Shown here: piece by piece, positions 41,820-50,513 of the stretch
Position numbering within the stretch: the stretch's first letter is position 1
How the letters are laid out: every line of letters starts with the position of its first letter
Program-made: the position numbers and the translations under genes
The notes under the pieces: generated by a model
What the model was told of the DNA's origin: nothing
Seen by the model: the letters and a program-made list of their open reading frames with translations, nothing else
Databases searched by the model: none
Assembly: GCA_964415195.1 (NCBI GenBank)
Contig: CAYPYD010000002.1
Location: 186,001 to 250,000 of the forward strand
Length of the DNA stretch: 64,000 nt
Direction: 5' to 3'
Source: WTXA01 sp964415195
GTDB taxonomy: Bacteria; Bacillota; TC1

Positions 41820-42992
41820 ATGGATTATAATAAAGTTATTTCAAAAGTAGTTAGAGAAATGAAGCCTTCAGCTATCAGAAAATATTTTGATTTTTCTGAA
41901 AGAAAGGAAAAAGTTATCACTTTAGGAGTAGGTGAACCAGACTTCCCAACTCCAAAATCATTTTGTGATGCTGCAATTGAATCAATAAATAATAAAGAGA
42001 CATTCTATACAAGTAATTGGGGTTCAATTGAATTAAGAGAAGCTATTAGTGACTATATGAAAGAAAGATTTCAATTAGAATATAGCTCGTTAAATGAAGT
42101 GTTGATCACTGTTGGTACTAGCGAAGCATTGGATCTATCTTTAAGATCATTAATAGATCCAGGAGATGAGGTTATCATTCCTGAACCATGCTATGTATCC
42201 TATGAACCTAATGTAAGATTAGTTGGTGGTGTACCAGTATATGTTGAAACCAAAAGTGAAAATAAATTCAAGCTTATGGCAGCTGATTTAGAAAAAGTAA
42301 TTACACCAAAGACCAAAGTATTGGTGCTACCATATCCAAGCAATCCAACTGGTGGAATTATGACCAGGGAAGAATTAGAACCTATTGCTGAGTTAGTAAA
42401 AAAATATGATATATTTGTAATTTCTGATGAACTCTATAGCGAGCTAAGTTATGGTATTAAACATACAAGCATGGCTACACTTCCTGGTATGAGGGAAAGA
42501 ACTTATGTGATAAATGGATTTTCAAAATCTTTTGCTATGACAGGTTGGAGAGTAGGTTTTGTCTGTGGACCAAGTGAATTATTAACGCAAACAGTTAAGA
42601 TACATCAATATACTATGCTTTGTGCACCTATTATGGCTCAAAAAGCTGCAACTAAAGCATTAAGAGATGGTATTCCTGAAATGGAAAACATGGTATCTGT
42701 TTACAATGAGAGAAGAAAATACTTAGTTGACAGATTAAACAAGATGGGACTAGATTGCTTTGAACCAGAAGGAGCATTTTATGCCTTTCCAAGTATAAAG
42801 AGAACTGGCATGAAGTCCGAGGAATTTGCTGATACACTTTTAGACACAAAAAATGTTGCAGTTGTACCTGGAACAGGTTTTGGTCCTAATGGAGAAGGCT
42901 TTATCAGAATATGTTACGCTTATTCAATTGAAGAGATTACAGAAGCCTTGAATAGGATAGAAGAATTTGTTAAAGAATTAATTAAAAAATAG
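41820..42992 (+). CDS. PLP-dependent aminotransferase, class I/II (aspartate/aromatic type)
   Basis: 390 residues of fold type I. The PLP lysine is K236 in FSKSFAMTGWRVGF. PYPSNPTGGIM, ISDELYSEL and the C-terminal FIRICYAYS carboxylate-binding Arg are the usual class I marks. It transfers amino groups between amino acids and 2-oxo acids, but the substrate cannot be fixed from sequence. GGAG lies seven to eight bases before the ATG. It sits between leuS and the helicase-loader pair without an evident functional link. Confidence 0.9.
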   Translation: MDYNKVISKVVREMKPSAIRKYFDFSERKEKVITLGVGEPDFPTPKSFCDAAIESINNKETFYTSNWGSIELREAISDYMKERFQLEYSSLNEVLITVGTSEALDLSLRSLIDPGDEVIIPEPCYVSYEPNVRLVGGVPVYVETKSENKFKLMAADLEKVITPKTKVLVLPYPSNPTGGIMTREELEPIAELVKKYDIFVISDELYSELSYGIKHTSMATLPGMRERTYVINGFSKSFAMTGWRVGFVCGPSELLTQTVKIHQYTMLCAPIMAQKAATKALRDGIPEMENMVSVYNERRKYLVDRLNKMGLDCFEPEGAFYAFPSIKRTGMKSEEFADTLLDTKNVAVVPGTGFGPNGEGFIRICYAYSIEEITEALNRIEEFVKELIKK

Positions 42993-43011
42993 AAATGTGA
43001 GGGGAAGTCAG

Positions 43012-43674
43012 ATGAATATAACAGATAGAATTTTCATGAGTGATTTTGTGACCTTCCCTAGAGTTCTTTTTACAAGTTTAAAGGATTATGGTTTATCCAT
43101 ATCAGAAAGTTTTGTATTATTACAACTTTGGCATTTAATCTATCATGAGAAAAGATTAATAAGCGATGAGGATTTAGTCGAAGCACTTTCTTCTGATGAA
43201 CATGAGATATTAGAAATTTTAGCAGGATTGATAACTAAGAATTGTATTGGTTATAGCGAAAAAAATGGCAAAATGACATATAACCTAGAACCCTTGATTA
43301 ATTCAATCTTTAATGATGAAAGTAGTGTTAAATTAATTCCGGTTGGAAAAGGTAAAGTTTTTGCTAGTTTTGAATCTGAATTTAAAAGACCGTTATCACC
43401 AATAGAGATAGATTTAATAGATGAATGGCTTGAGATAAAAGAATATCCTGAAGACATGATATTTGAAGTCTTGAAAGTAGCAGTCTCAAATGCTAAGTTA
43501 AGTTTTAAATATATAGATCATATTCTTATTGATTGGGCTAAAAAGGGTGTTAAAACTCAAAAAGAAAACCAAGTATTTGAGGGTAACAAGAAAACTACTA
43601 AAGCTAAAGCTGGTATCAAGGAAATAAAAACAACTACCAAAAAAAGTAAATACGATGATATTTATAGAAATTAG
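43012..43674 (+). CDS. DnaD-domain primosomal protein
   Basis: About 220 residues: an N-terminal winged-helix DnaD-like domain (FVTFPRVLFTSL, then an ESFVLLQLWHLIYHEK helix) and a C-terminal DnaD/DnaB_2 domain around residues 115-175 (LSPIEIDLIDEWLE and FKYIDHILIDWAKKGVKT), then a basic tail rich in Lys and Thr. Such proteins help load the replicative helicase in Firmicutes. ATG 43012 behind GAGGGGAAG is preferred to GTG 42997. The DnaI/DnaC-like loader gene follows 14 bases downstream, as in many clostridia. Confidence 0.85.
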   Translation: MNITDRIFMSDFVTFPRVLFTSLKDYGLSISESFVLLQLWHLIYHEKRLISDEDLVEALSSDEHEILEILAGLITKNCIGYSEKNGKMTYNLEPLINSIFNDESSVKLIPVGKGKVFASFESEFKRPLSPIEIDLIDEWLEIKEYPEDMIFEVLKVAVSNAKLSFKYIDHILIDWAKKGVKTQKENQVFEGNKKTTKAKAGIKEIKTTTKKSKYDDIYRN

Positions 43675-43688
43675 TTAAGGATTTGATT

Positions 43689-44444
43689 ATGAAAGATACA
43701 ATAGATGGTTTTCTTAAAAATTTAAAAATAGAAGATACTCAAAAGTATAAATGTGATATTTGCAAGGACACTGGGTACGTAGTTATTGAACAAATAGCTT
43801 ATCCTTGTCAGTGTGTAAAGTCTCACAATAAACTTCCTGAAAAACTAAGTAATATTTTGCTTGAGAATTTCAATTTGGAATACTATCCTCGAAAGGCGAT
43901 TAATCCTGAAAAGAGTAAAGATACATACTATGATAAAGCCTTGAGATTATTTTCTGATGTTAAGAATTTTGTTGATGAGTTGAAAACTGGGGACAAGTAT
44001 GTAAAAGGCTTATTTATAACTGGTCCAATAGGTTCTGGCAAGACACATCTTGTTTCAGCTATATATAATGAATTAAAAAAATCCAGAGTAGATATTGAGT
44101 TTTTTGTTGTTCCAGATTTACTAGAACAAGGTAAAGCAGACATGTTCAATGATAATGGTAGTAGAGATGTTTTTGCTAAGGCTAAGAAGGCCAAGGTACT
44201 AATATTAGATGATCTAGGAGCACATAATTACACTCCTTGGATTATTAATCAGTTGTATTCATTAATTAATTATAGATTGAATAATATGCTGACCACAATT
44301 ATTACAACTAATTTAAGATTAGAAGATATAGATGTTCGTCTGGATGAAAGAATAGCATCTAGAATTCTAGAACTATGTAGTATCTATAATTTAAATGTTG
44401 ATGTGGATATTAGGTACAAGAAAAATACAGGAATAAGGCAATAA
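43689..44444 (+). CDS. DnaC/DnaI-like helicase loader ATPase
   Basis: About 251 residues. An N-terminal zinc-binding segment (CDICKDTGY ... PCQC) resembles that of DnaI. An AAA+ domain follows, with Walker A TGPIGSGKTHL, Walker B VLILDDLG, a sensor-type ITTNL and RLDERIASRI. It loads the replicative helicase onto DNA together with the DnaD-like protein. ATG 43689, with AAGGA seven bases before, is preferred to the TTG at 43683. No transposase is nearby, so an IstB role is unlikely. Confidence 0.88.
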   Translation: MKDTIDGFLKNLKIEDTQKYKCDICKDTGYVVIEQIAYPCQCVKSHNKLPEKLSNILLENFNLEYYPRKAINPEKSKDTYYDKALRLFSDVKNFVDELKTGDKYVKGLFITGPIGSGKTHLVSAIYNELKKSRVDIEFFVVPDLLEQGKADMFNDNGSRDVFAKAKKAKVLILDDLGAHNYTPWIINQLYSLINYRLNNMLTTIITTNLRLEDIDVRLDERIASRILELCSIYNLNVDVDIRYKKNTGIRQ

Positions 44445-44452
44445 AACTCAGT

Positions 44453-44481
44453 TTGACAAAATTATTTTTTAATTGTATAAT
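44453..44481 (+). promoter_or_regulatory. Promoter of the lysine riboswitch / dap operon
   Basis: Consensus TTGACA (44453-44458), a 17-base spacer and consensus TATAAT (44476-44481). Confidence 0.9.
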
Positions 44482-44511
44482 GTGAGGGAAAAGTTAATAT
44501 TGAGCTTCATC

Positions 44512-44670
44512 AAAGTTAGAGGAGCGGATGACAAGAGTAGTGTTCAGAGCCGGAAGCTATGAAGAACATAAAAGGGGATTCTGCCGAAGTTAAAACATTC
44601 CAAAGGTTTTAACTGGGTATTGATTTAAGAGATTAATAACTGTCACATTAATGTGGGGTGCTAAAGGATG
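44512..44670 (+). ncRNA. Lysine riboswitch (L box)
   Basis: Recognised by the L-box signature blocks in order: TTAGAGGAGCGGATGACAAG with AGAGTAG, then AAGGGGATTCTGCCGAAGTT, a TAAAAC/GTTTTA stem, the CTGTCAC block, and a closing GGGGTGCTAA that pairs back to TTAGAGG at the 5' end. It lies between a strong promoter and a terminator upstream of dapB-asd-dapA, the lysine pathway. Lysine binding should favour termination. Confidence 0.92.
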
Positions 44671-44689
44671 AGCATTTTAATTAGGATTT

Positions 44690-44726
44690 ATAGTCATAAG
44701 CAAAATGCTTATGACTATTTTATTTT
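44690..44726 (+). terminator. Riboswitch-controlled terminator of the dap operon
   Basis: ATAGTCATAAGCA and TGCTTATGACTAT form a 13-bp stem with a 3-base loop, followed by a T-rich tail, just after the L box. Confidence 0.88.
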
Positions 44727-44740
44727 AAGGAGTGTATAAA

Positions 44741-45535
44741 ATGAGTGATTTAAGGGTATGTGTCAGCGGTGCCTGTGGAAAAATGGGTAGCGAAGTTGTA
44801 AGGGCTATTGCAAAAAGCGAAGGTGTAATCTTACAAGCTGCAGTTGATTTTTCAAATGTAGGAATGAATATTGGTGAAATTGCTGGAACCAAGGATAATA
44901 TCAAGATACAAGGAAACTTGAAAGAAGCTTTAGAGAGTGGAAAAATTGATGTTGTTGTTGATTTTACAAATCACAAAGTTATATATGAAAATGCCAAAAC
45001 AGTATTAGAAATGGGTGTTCCGATTGTTATTGGAACAACCGGATTCACTGCAGAACAAGTTGAAGAGATGAAAGCTCTATGTGAGAAAAAGCAAATTGGG
45101 GCTCTATGGGCGACTAATTTTGCAATTGGAGCTATCTTGATGATGGAATTCGCTGGGAAAGCTGCAAAATATTTCAATAATGTAGAAATTATAGAATATC
45201 ATCATGACAACAAGCTTGATGCACCAAGTGGAACTTCACTTACTACTGCTGGAATAATAAAAGAAATCAGGAAAAGTCATAAACAAGGCCATCCTGATGA
45301 AAAAGAACTTATTCAAGGAGCTAGAGGAGCAGATTATGATGGTTTTAAGATTCATAGTGTTAGATTACCGGGATTCATAGCTCATCAAGAAGTTATCTTT
45401 GGTGATTTGGGACAGATTTTAACAATCAGACATGATTCCATGAACCGTGAATCTTTTATGCCAGGGGTAATTCTTGGTTGCAAGGAAATTGTTAAGAAAA
45501 AAGCCTTCATTGAGGGTTTAGATAAACTATTATAG
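44741..45535 (+). CDS. dapB: 4-hydroxy-tetrahydrodipicolinate reductase
   Basis: 264 residues from ATG 44741. An in-frame GTG at 44732 overlaps the AAGGAG ribosome binding site and is unlikely. NAD(P)-binding CVSGACGKMGSEVVRA and the catalytic EYHHDNKLDAPSGTS are present. Second step of the diaminopimelate pathway to lysine and peptidoglycan. First gene of a riboswitch-controlled dapB-asd-dapA operon, an order that differs from the pathway order. Confidence 0.97.
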   Translation: MSDLRVCVSGACGKMGSEVVRAIAKSEGVILQAAVDFSNVGMNIGEIAGTKDNIKIQGNLKEALESGKIDVVVDFTNHKVIYENAKTVLEMGVPIVIGTTGFTAEQVEEMKALCEKKQIGALWATNFAIGAILMMEFAGKAAKYFNNVEIIEYHHDNKLDAPSGTSLTTAGIIKEIRKSHKQGHPDEKELIQGARGADYDGFKIHSVRLPGFIAHQEVIFGDLGQILTIRHDSMNRESFMPGVILGCKEIVKKKAFIEGLDKLL

Positions 45536-45546
45536 GAGGAATAAAA

Positions 45547-46563
45547 ATGAAATTATATAATATTGCAGTTGTAGGTACTGGAGCTGTAGGTTCTACTATC
45601 CTTCAGGTTTTAGATGAAAGAAATTTTCCGGTTGGAGATTTAAAACTATTAGCTACTAAAAATAGTGCTGGCAAGAAATTGTCTTTTAAAGGAAAAGAAT
45701 ATACTATTGAAGAAACAACAAAAGAATCGTTTAAAGGTGTTGACATAGCCTTATTTGCAGGTGGTAAGGCCAGTGAGCTATATGCTCAAGCCGCAGCTGA
45801 TATGGGGGCTATAGTTATAGATAATAGCAGTTTCTATAGAATGAATGACGAAGTACCATTAATTGTACCAGAAGTTAATCCTGAAGCTGTTAAGAATCAT
45901 AAAGGAATAATTGCAAATCCTAACTGTTCAACTATACAAATGTGTGTTGCTTTAAAACCAATTAATGATTATTCAAGAATAAAAAGAGTAGTGGTTTCAA
46001 CTTACCAAGCAGTAAGTGGTGCAGGTCAAGAAGCTATGGATGAGCTTGTAAATCAAACTAATGAAGTATTAGCTGGAAAAGAAGCAACTGTTAAAGTATT
46101 CCAACATCAGATTGCAATGAATTTAATACCTCATATTGATGTTTTCAAGGAAAACTTCTATACTAAGGAAGAAATGAAGATGACTTTAGAGACACAAAAG
46201 ATTTTTAATGATTATGAAATGAGAATCAGTGCGACTGCAGTTCGTGTTCCTATATTAAGAAGCCACTCTGAAGCAATAACTGTTGAAACAGATGAAAAAA
46301 TAACAAGAGATAAGGCTTTAGAATTGTTTGGATCATGTGATGGTATAATCCTTCAAGATGATATTGCCAACAATGTTTATCCAATGCCTTTCTTCACTTC
46401 TGATACTGATGAAGTATATGTAGGAAGAGTAAGAGAAGACATTGCTTTTGACAAGGCATTAAGCTTTTTCGTAGTTGCTGATCAGCTTAGAAAAGGTGCT
46501 GCTACAAATGCTATCCAAATAGCAGAATTATTGGTCAGAGAAAATATGGTAGGTGAAAAATAA
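45547..46563 (+). CDS. asd: Aspartate-semialdehyde dehydrogenase
   Basis: 338 residues. It makes aspartate semialdehyde from aspartyl phosphate with NADPH, the branch-point precursor for DapA. VVGTGAVGSTIL at the N-terminus binds NADP. The catalytic Cys is in IANPNCSTIQM, and the active-site RIS and HSEAITVE segments follow. GGAGG precedes the ATG. Its stop overlaps the dapA start by one base (TAATG). Confidence 0.97.
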   Translation: MKLYNIAVVGTGAVGSTILQVLDERNFPVGDLKLLATKNSAGKKLSFKGKEYTIEETTKESFKGVDIALFAGGKASELYAQAAADMGAIVIDNSSFYRMNDEVPLIVPEVNPEAVKNHKGIIANPNCSTIQMCVALKPINDYSRIKRVVVSTYQAVSGAGQEAMDELVNQTNEVLAGKEATVKVFQHQIAMNLIPHIDVFKENFYTKEEMKMTLETQKIFNDYEMRISATAVRVPILRSHSEAITVETDEKITRDKALELFGSCDGIILQDDIANNVYPMPFFTSDTDEVYVGRVREDIAFDKALSFFVVADQLRKGAATNAIQIAELLVRENMVGEK

Positions 46564-47429
46564 TGTTTGGTAGAGTAATGACCGCAATGGTCACACCATT
46601 TAAAAATAGTGAAGTTAATTATGAAGAAGCCGTTAAAATAGCAAAATACTTAGTTGAAAATGGCTCGGATTCCATTTTAGTTTGTGGTAGTACTGGAGAA
46701 AGTGCTACTATGACCAAAGCAGAAAAATTAAAATTGATCAGTACTATTAGGAATGCAGTGGATGTACCAATTTTAGCAGGGACTGGTTCTAATAATACAG
46801 CCGATTCAGTAGAATTCACAAAAGAGGTGGACAAACTGGGTGTAGATGGTTTTCTAGTTGTTACACCATATTATAACAAACCTAATCAAGAAGGAATATT
46901 TCAACATTTCAAAATGGTGGCTGAAGCTACTGATAAACCAATAATGCTATATAATATTCCTGGAAGATGTGTAAAGGAAATTGAAGTAGATACAATTGCT
47001 AGGTTATCACAAATATCTAATATTCGCTTTTTAAAAGCAGCTTGTGGTAATTTGATGAATATTAGCATGACTCAAAACAAAACAGATGACGATTTTATAA
47101 TTTATAGTGGAGATGATGGCTTGACTTTACCTATGTTAACACTTGGTGCCAAAGGTGTAGTTAGTGTTGCTTCTTCAATTATAGGTAAAGAAATCAATCA
47201 AATGATTGCTGAGTTCGAAGTTGGTAATATTAAAGAAGCTAAAGAATTGCATTTAGGGTATTTTGATGTATTTAGAGATTTATTTTGCGATACAAACCCA
47301 GTGCCAATCAAGTATGCCTTGTCTAAAATGGGGTTTGACACAGAAGAGGTTAGATTACCAATGGTAGAGCTTGATGATAAATACAAAAAGATTATCGATG
47401 ATATGATGGAAAGACATAATTTAATATAA
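46563..47429 (+). CDS. dapA: 4-hydroxy-tetrahydrodipicolinate synthase
   Basis: 288 residues, TIM barrel. It condenses pyruvate with aspartate semialdehyde through a Schiff-base lysine, seen in IRFLKAACGN. VCGSTGESATM, TPYYNKPNQEG and YNIPGRC complete the active site. The segment after the lysine reads AACGN, where EASGD is common, a small deviation with the lysine itself kept. Last gene of the lysine operon. Confidence 0.96.
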   Translation: MFGRVMTAMVTPFKNSEVNYEEAVKIAKYLVENGSDSILVCGSTGESATMTKAEKLKLISTIRNAVDVPILAGTGSNNTADSVEFTKEVDKLGVDGFLVVTPYYNKPNQEGIFQHFKMVAEATDKPIMLYNIPGRCVKEIEVDTIARLSQISNIRFLKAACGNLMNISMTQNKTDDDFIIYSGDDGLTLPMLTLGAKGVVSVASSIIGKEINQMIAEFEVGNIKEAKELHLGYFDVFRDLFCDTNPVPIKYALSKMGFDTEEVRLPMVELDDKYKKIIDDMMERHNLI

Positions 47430-47474
47430 CTGACAACGATGATTTATTTTAAGAAAAATTAATAGTATTATCAT

Positions 47475-47512
47475 AAAAAAAGCGTAGAGAATTAATTCTC
47501 TACGCTTTTTTG
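47475..47512. terminator. Terminator after dapA
   Basis: A long, near-perfect stem (AGCGTAGAGAATT and complement) with A-run before and T-run after; it could act in both directions. Confidence 0.92.
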
Positions 47513-47642
47513 TTTGCATCTTAATATAGTCGAATGAAAAGTAATATTTAATAATTAATATGAAGTTAACACAAATATTACATCGATTTGATTTATAAGC
47601 TGTTAATATATACTATAATTCTTAGTAACAGGGGTGATATGC

Positions 47643-49403
47643 TTGGATGATATTGAGATGATTAGAGAAAATTACCTTAAAGAGCAATTTTTCGAGGTGC
47701 TAAGAAATAAAAAAATTAAAACAGTTTTTCAGCCTATTGTTTCGCTTAGGGATTGTTCTGTTTATGGATATGAAGCACTAAGCAGAGGTCCACAAAATCA
47801 TGAAATGGAAAATCCCAATATACTTTTTGAATATGCTGAGAAGTATAGTAAACTATGGGAGTTGGAATTTTTATGCCGAACGACTGCACTTGAGTCAGTA
47901 TACGATTTACAAACAGATTTAAAATTATTTTTAAATGTAAATCCTAACATTATGCATGATATAAAGTTTAAGCAAGGCTTTACTTTGGACTACCTTGATA
48001 AGTTTTGTATTGACCCTAAAAGAATAGTATTTGAAATAACTGAAAGAGAAGCAATTAATAATATTTCAGATTTCATTAAAACTGTAGAGAACTATAAGGC
48101 ACAAAATTTCAAAATAGCTATTGATGATGCTGGTGCAGGATATTCTGGTCTAAACTTAATTTCAGATATTAGACCTCATTTTATTAAGATAGACATGTAC
48201 TTAATTAGAGGAATTGATAAAGACATTACCAAGCAGTCAATAATTAAAAGTATGTATGAATTTGCTTCTTTAACTAATACACAACTAATAGCAGAAGGTA
48301 TAGAAACAGAAGATGAACTCAAAAAATTAATTGAGGTTGGAGTTCATTTTGGACAAGGATACTATATCCAAAAACCTAAAGCTTCAATTAGCCCTATTAA
48401 TCCTAAAGTTATCAAAATAATAAATGATGAAAATATTAAGAAAAATAATTTTTTCAGGAATGGAGTTTCTGATTTATATATAAGTAATATTTGTATTCCT
48501 TTAAGAACTATTAATTCTAATATATTAGTTTCTCAAGTTGAAGCGATGATGACAAGTGATGAATCAATAACAGGATTTTGTATAACTGTGGAAGATGTTC
48601 CTATAGGTGTAATAACGAGAAATGTTCTATACAAATATATTAGTGGTTTATATGGCTATAATCTGTATTCAAAGAAACCGATTAGTAGCATTATGAGCAA
48701 GGATTTCTTAAGTTTTGATCATATGACTACTATCGATAAGGTTGCCAAAATAGCTATGCAAAGAAATTTTGATAAGATCTATGATTTCATTACGATAAGT
48801 AAGGATGATAAATATCTTGGAATTGTAACAGTAAAAGAAATGCTGGAGGCTCTAATTAAAATTGAAGTGCTTAACGCAAAACATCTTAATCCTTTATCAG
48901 AATTACCTGGTAACTTGTTGATAGAAAGAGAATTAGAAGTATCAATTAAATCTGGTAAATATCATAATATAATATATTTTGATATTGATAATTTTAAGGC
49001 ATATAATGATTTATATGGATTTGAAAATGGTGATATGGTTTTAAAAGGTTTAACTAAATTACTGAAAGAATTCTTTTCTCAAGAAGGTTTTATAGGACAT
49101 ATTGGAGGAGACGATTTCATAGTTATTACAAATTTAGCTAAAGTTGATAAACTATGTTCGAATATAATTAAGATGTTTGATGAATTGATAATAAGTTTTT
49201 ATAATCAAAATGATATCAAAAATGGCTATATAGTAACTAATAATAGATATGGAGTTGAAGAAAGTTTTCCATTGATGACAATAAGTATTGCTGTGGTTTC
49301 TAGTGGAAATCATAATAATATATATGAATTAGCTGAAAGTGCAAGTAAAATTAAAAAAATATGCAAAGAAATACCAGGCAGCAATTATATTATTAGCAGA
49401 TAA
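47643..49403 (+). CDS. EAL - CBS pair - GGDEF signalling protein
   Basis: About 586 residues with no signal peptide or membrane segment, so cytosolic. An EAL domain (about residues 20-250) keeps YGYEALSRG, FEITERE, IDDAGAGYSG, IKIDMYL and EGIETEDE, the metal and catalytic residues of active c-di-GMP phosphodiesterases. Two CBS domains (about 280-400) probably sense a nucleotide. A GGDEF domain (about 420-586) has GHIGGDDFIV, one acidic exchange from the GGDEF motif, and FDIDNFKAYND. TTG 47643, six bases after AGGGGTG, is preferred to GTG 47634, which lies inside that site. Monocistronic with its own terminator. Confidence 0.9.
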   Translation: MDDIEMIRENYLKEQFFEVLRNKKIKTVFQPIVSLRDCSVYGYEALSRGPQNHEMENPNILFEYAEKYSKLWELEFLCRTTALESVYDLQTDLKLFLNVNPNIMHDIKFKQGFTLDYLDKFCIDPKRIVFEITEREAINNISDFIKTVENYKAQNFKIAIDDAGAGYSGLNLISDIRPHFIKIDMYLIRGIDKDITKQSIIKSMYEFASLTNTQLIAEGIETEDELKKLIEVGVHFGQGYYIQKPKASISPINPKVIKIINDENIKKNNFFRNGVSDLYISNICIPLRTINSNILVSQVEAMMTSDESITGFCITVEDVPIGVITRNVLYKYISGLYGYNLYSKKPISSIMSKDFLSFDHMTTIDKVAKIAMQRNFDKIYDFITISKDDKYLGIVTVKEMLEALIKIEVLNAKHLNPLSELPGNLLIERELEVSIKSGKYHNIIYFDIDNFKAYNDLYGFENGDMVLKGLTKLLKEFFSQEGFIGHIGGDDFIVITNLAKVDKLCSNIIKMFDELIISFYNQNDIKNGYIVTNNRYGVEESFPLMTISIAVVSSGNHNNIYELAESASKIKKICKEIPGSNYIISR

Positions 49404-49419
49404 AATTTTAAAGTATTTT

Positions 49420-49451
49420 AGGCTCTGAAACTTATACTTCAGAGCCTTTTT
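49420..49451 (+). terminator. Terminator after the EAL-GGDEF gene
   Basis: AGGCTCTGAA and TTCAGAGCCT arms, 8-base loop, then five T. Confidence 0.9.
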
Positions 49452-49537
49452 GATTATTAATAAACAAAAAAATAAATATACGAATTTAAAAAAAATTTAG
49501 TTTTCTCTATAAATAACCACTTTTACTTGCGACTAGT

Positions 49538-49555
49538 TTAAAATTAGATTAAAAT
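49538..49555 (+). promoter_or_regulatory. Candidate Pho-box-like direct repeat upstream of pstS
   Basis: TTAAAAT repeats at 49538 and 49549 with the 11-base period typical of PhoP/PhoB sites. The half-sites are AT-rich and could be chance. Confidence 0.3.
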
Positions 49556-49622
49556 AAATAAGAGTAAAACCAATACATTGATTGTTAATTTTGAAATCAA
49601 TTTATAAATAAGGGAGAAATTT

Positions 49623-50450
49623 ATGAAAAAAATATTCATTTTTATCATATTATTAATATGTTCATTGTTTTTTGTAGGGTGCGGAGGTCAATCAAGCGGA
49701 GAATTAAGTATTAGTGTAGTGGGATCAACTTCAGTTGCTCCACTAGCAGAATATGAAGCAGAGAATTTCCTAAGAGTAAACAAAGAAATTGAGATAGCAG
49801 TTCAAAGTGTAGGATCATCTGCTGGAATAAAGGCAGCTATGGATGGAACTGCAGATATTGGAATGTCTTCTAGAAATTTAAAGGATGAAGAAAAGGAAGG
49901 CTTGAAGGAATTTGTAGTAGCATTGGACGGGATTGCTGTTGTTGTGCATCCAACTAACAAAATCAAGGATATTTCAAAGGAACAGTTATTAGCAATATTT
50001 CAAGGGAAAATCAGGAATTGGAAAGAAATTGGTGGCAAGGATGCTCCAATAGTTGTCATAAGCAGAGAAGAAGGAAGTGGAACAAGAGGCGCTTTCGAAG
50101 AAATGACAGGATTAGAAATAGAAAAAAACGATAAAAAATATACCAACCTTTATAGTAGAGCCATAATTACAGATGGCAATGGTTCTGTAAAACAAAATGT
50201 TGCCTTAAAGGAAAATGGTATAGGCTATATATCGGTAGGCTCTGTAGATGATAGTGTTAAGTCTATAGCAATAGATGGAATTTTACCAACAGATGAAAAC
50301 ATTAAGGATGGTGAATATTTAATTTCAAGACCTTTCATTTTATTAACTAAAGGTAACCCAAGTCCTGAAGCACAAATCTTTATAGACTATGTTTTAAGTC
50401 CGGAAGGACAGCAAATTGTTAAAGAACACTTCTATATTACAGTTAATTAA
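49623..50450 (+). CDS. pstS: Phosphate-binding lipoprotein PstS
   Basis: 275 residues. The signal peptide ends in FFVGC, so Cys20 is the lipid anchor. Phosphate contacts are GSTSVAPL near the mature N-terminus, SSAGIKA, SSRNLKDEE and SREEGSGTRGAFEE. It delivers phosphate to PstCA in the membrane. First gene of a complete pst-pho operon. AGGGAG precedes the ATG. Confidence 0.96.
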   Translation: MKKIFIFIILLICSLFFVGCGGQSSGELSISVVGSTSVAPLAEYEAENFLRVNKEIEIAVQSVGSSAGIKAAMDGTADIGMSSRNLKDEEKEGLKEFVVALDGIAVVVHPTNKIKDISKEQLLAIFQGKIRNWKEIGGKDAPIVVISREEGSGTRGAFEEMTGLEIEKNDKKYTNLYSRAIITDGNGSVKQNVALKENGIGYISVGSVDDSVKSIAIDGILPTDENIKDGEYLISRPFILLTKGNPSPEAQIFIDYVLSPEGQQIVKEHFYITVN

Positions 50451-50463
50451 CATAAACTTAACA
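50447..50463 (+). promoter_or_regulatory. Candidate PhoP box between pstS and pstC
   Basis: Two perfect TTAACA hexamers (50447-50452, 50458-50463) are spaced 11 bases apart, the repeat known for Bacillus PhoP. TATAAT-like sequence near 50494-50504 could form an internal promoter. Confidence 0.4.
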
Positions 50464-50513
50464 ATACTTTAATTTAGAATTGATGTTAATATAATATAAT
50501 TTAAGGAGAAATC

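Noticed and set aside
43689..44444. IstB-type transposition helper ATPase
   Set aside because: The zinc-binding N-terminus, the DnaD-like neighbour and the absence of a transposase favour a DnaI/DnaC-type helicase loader.
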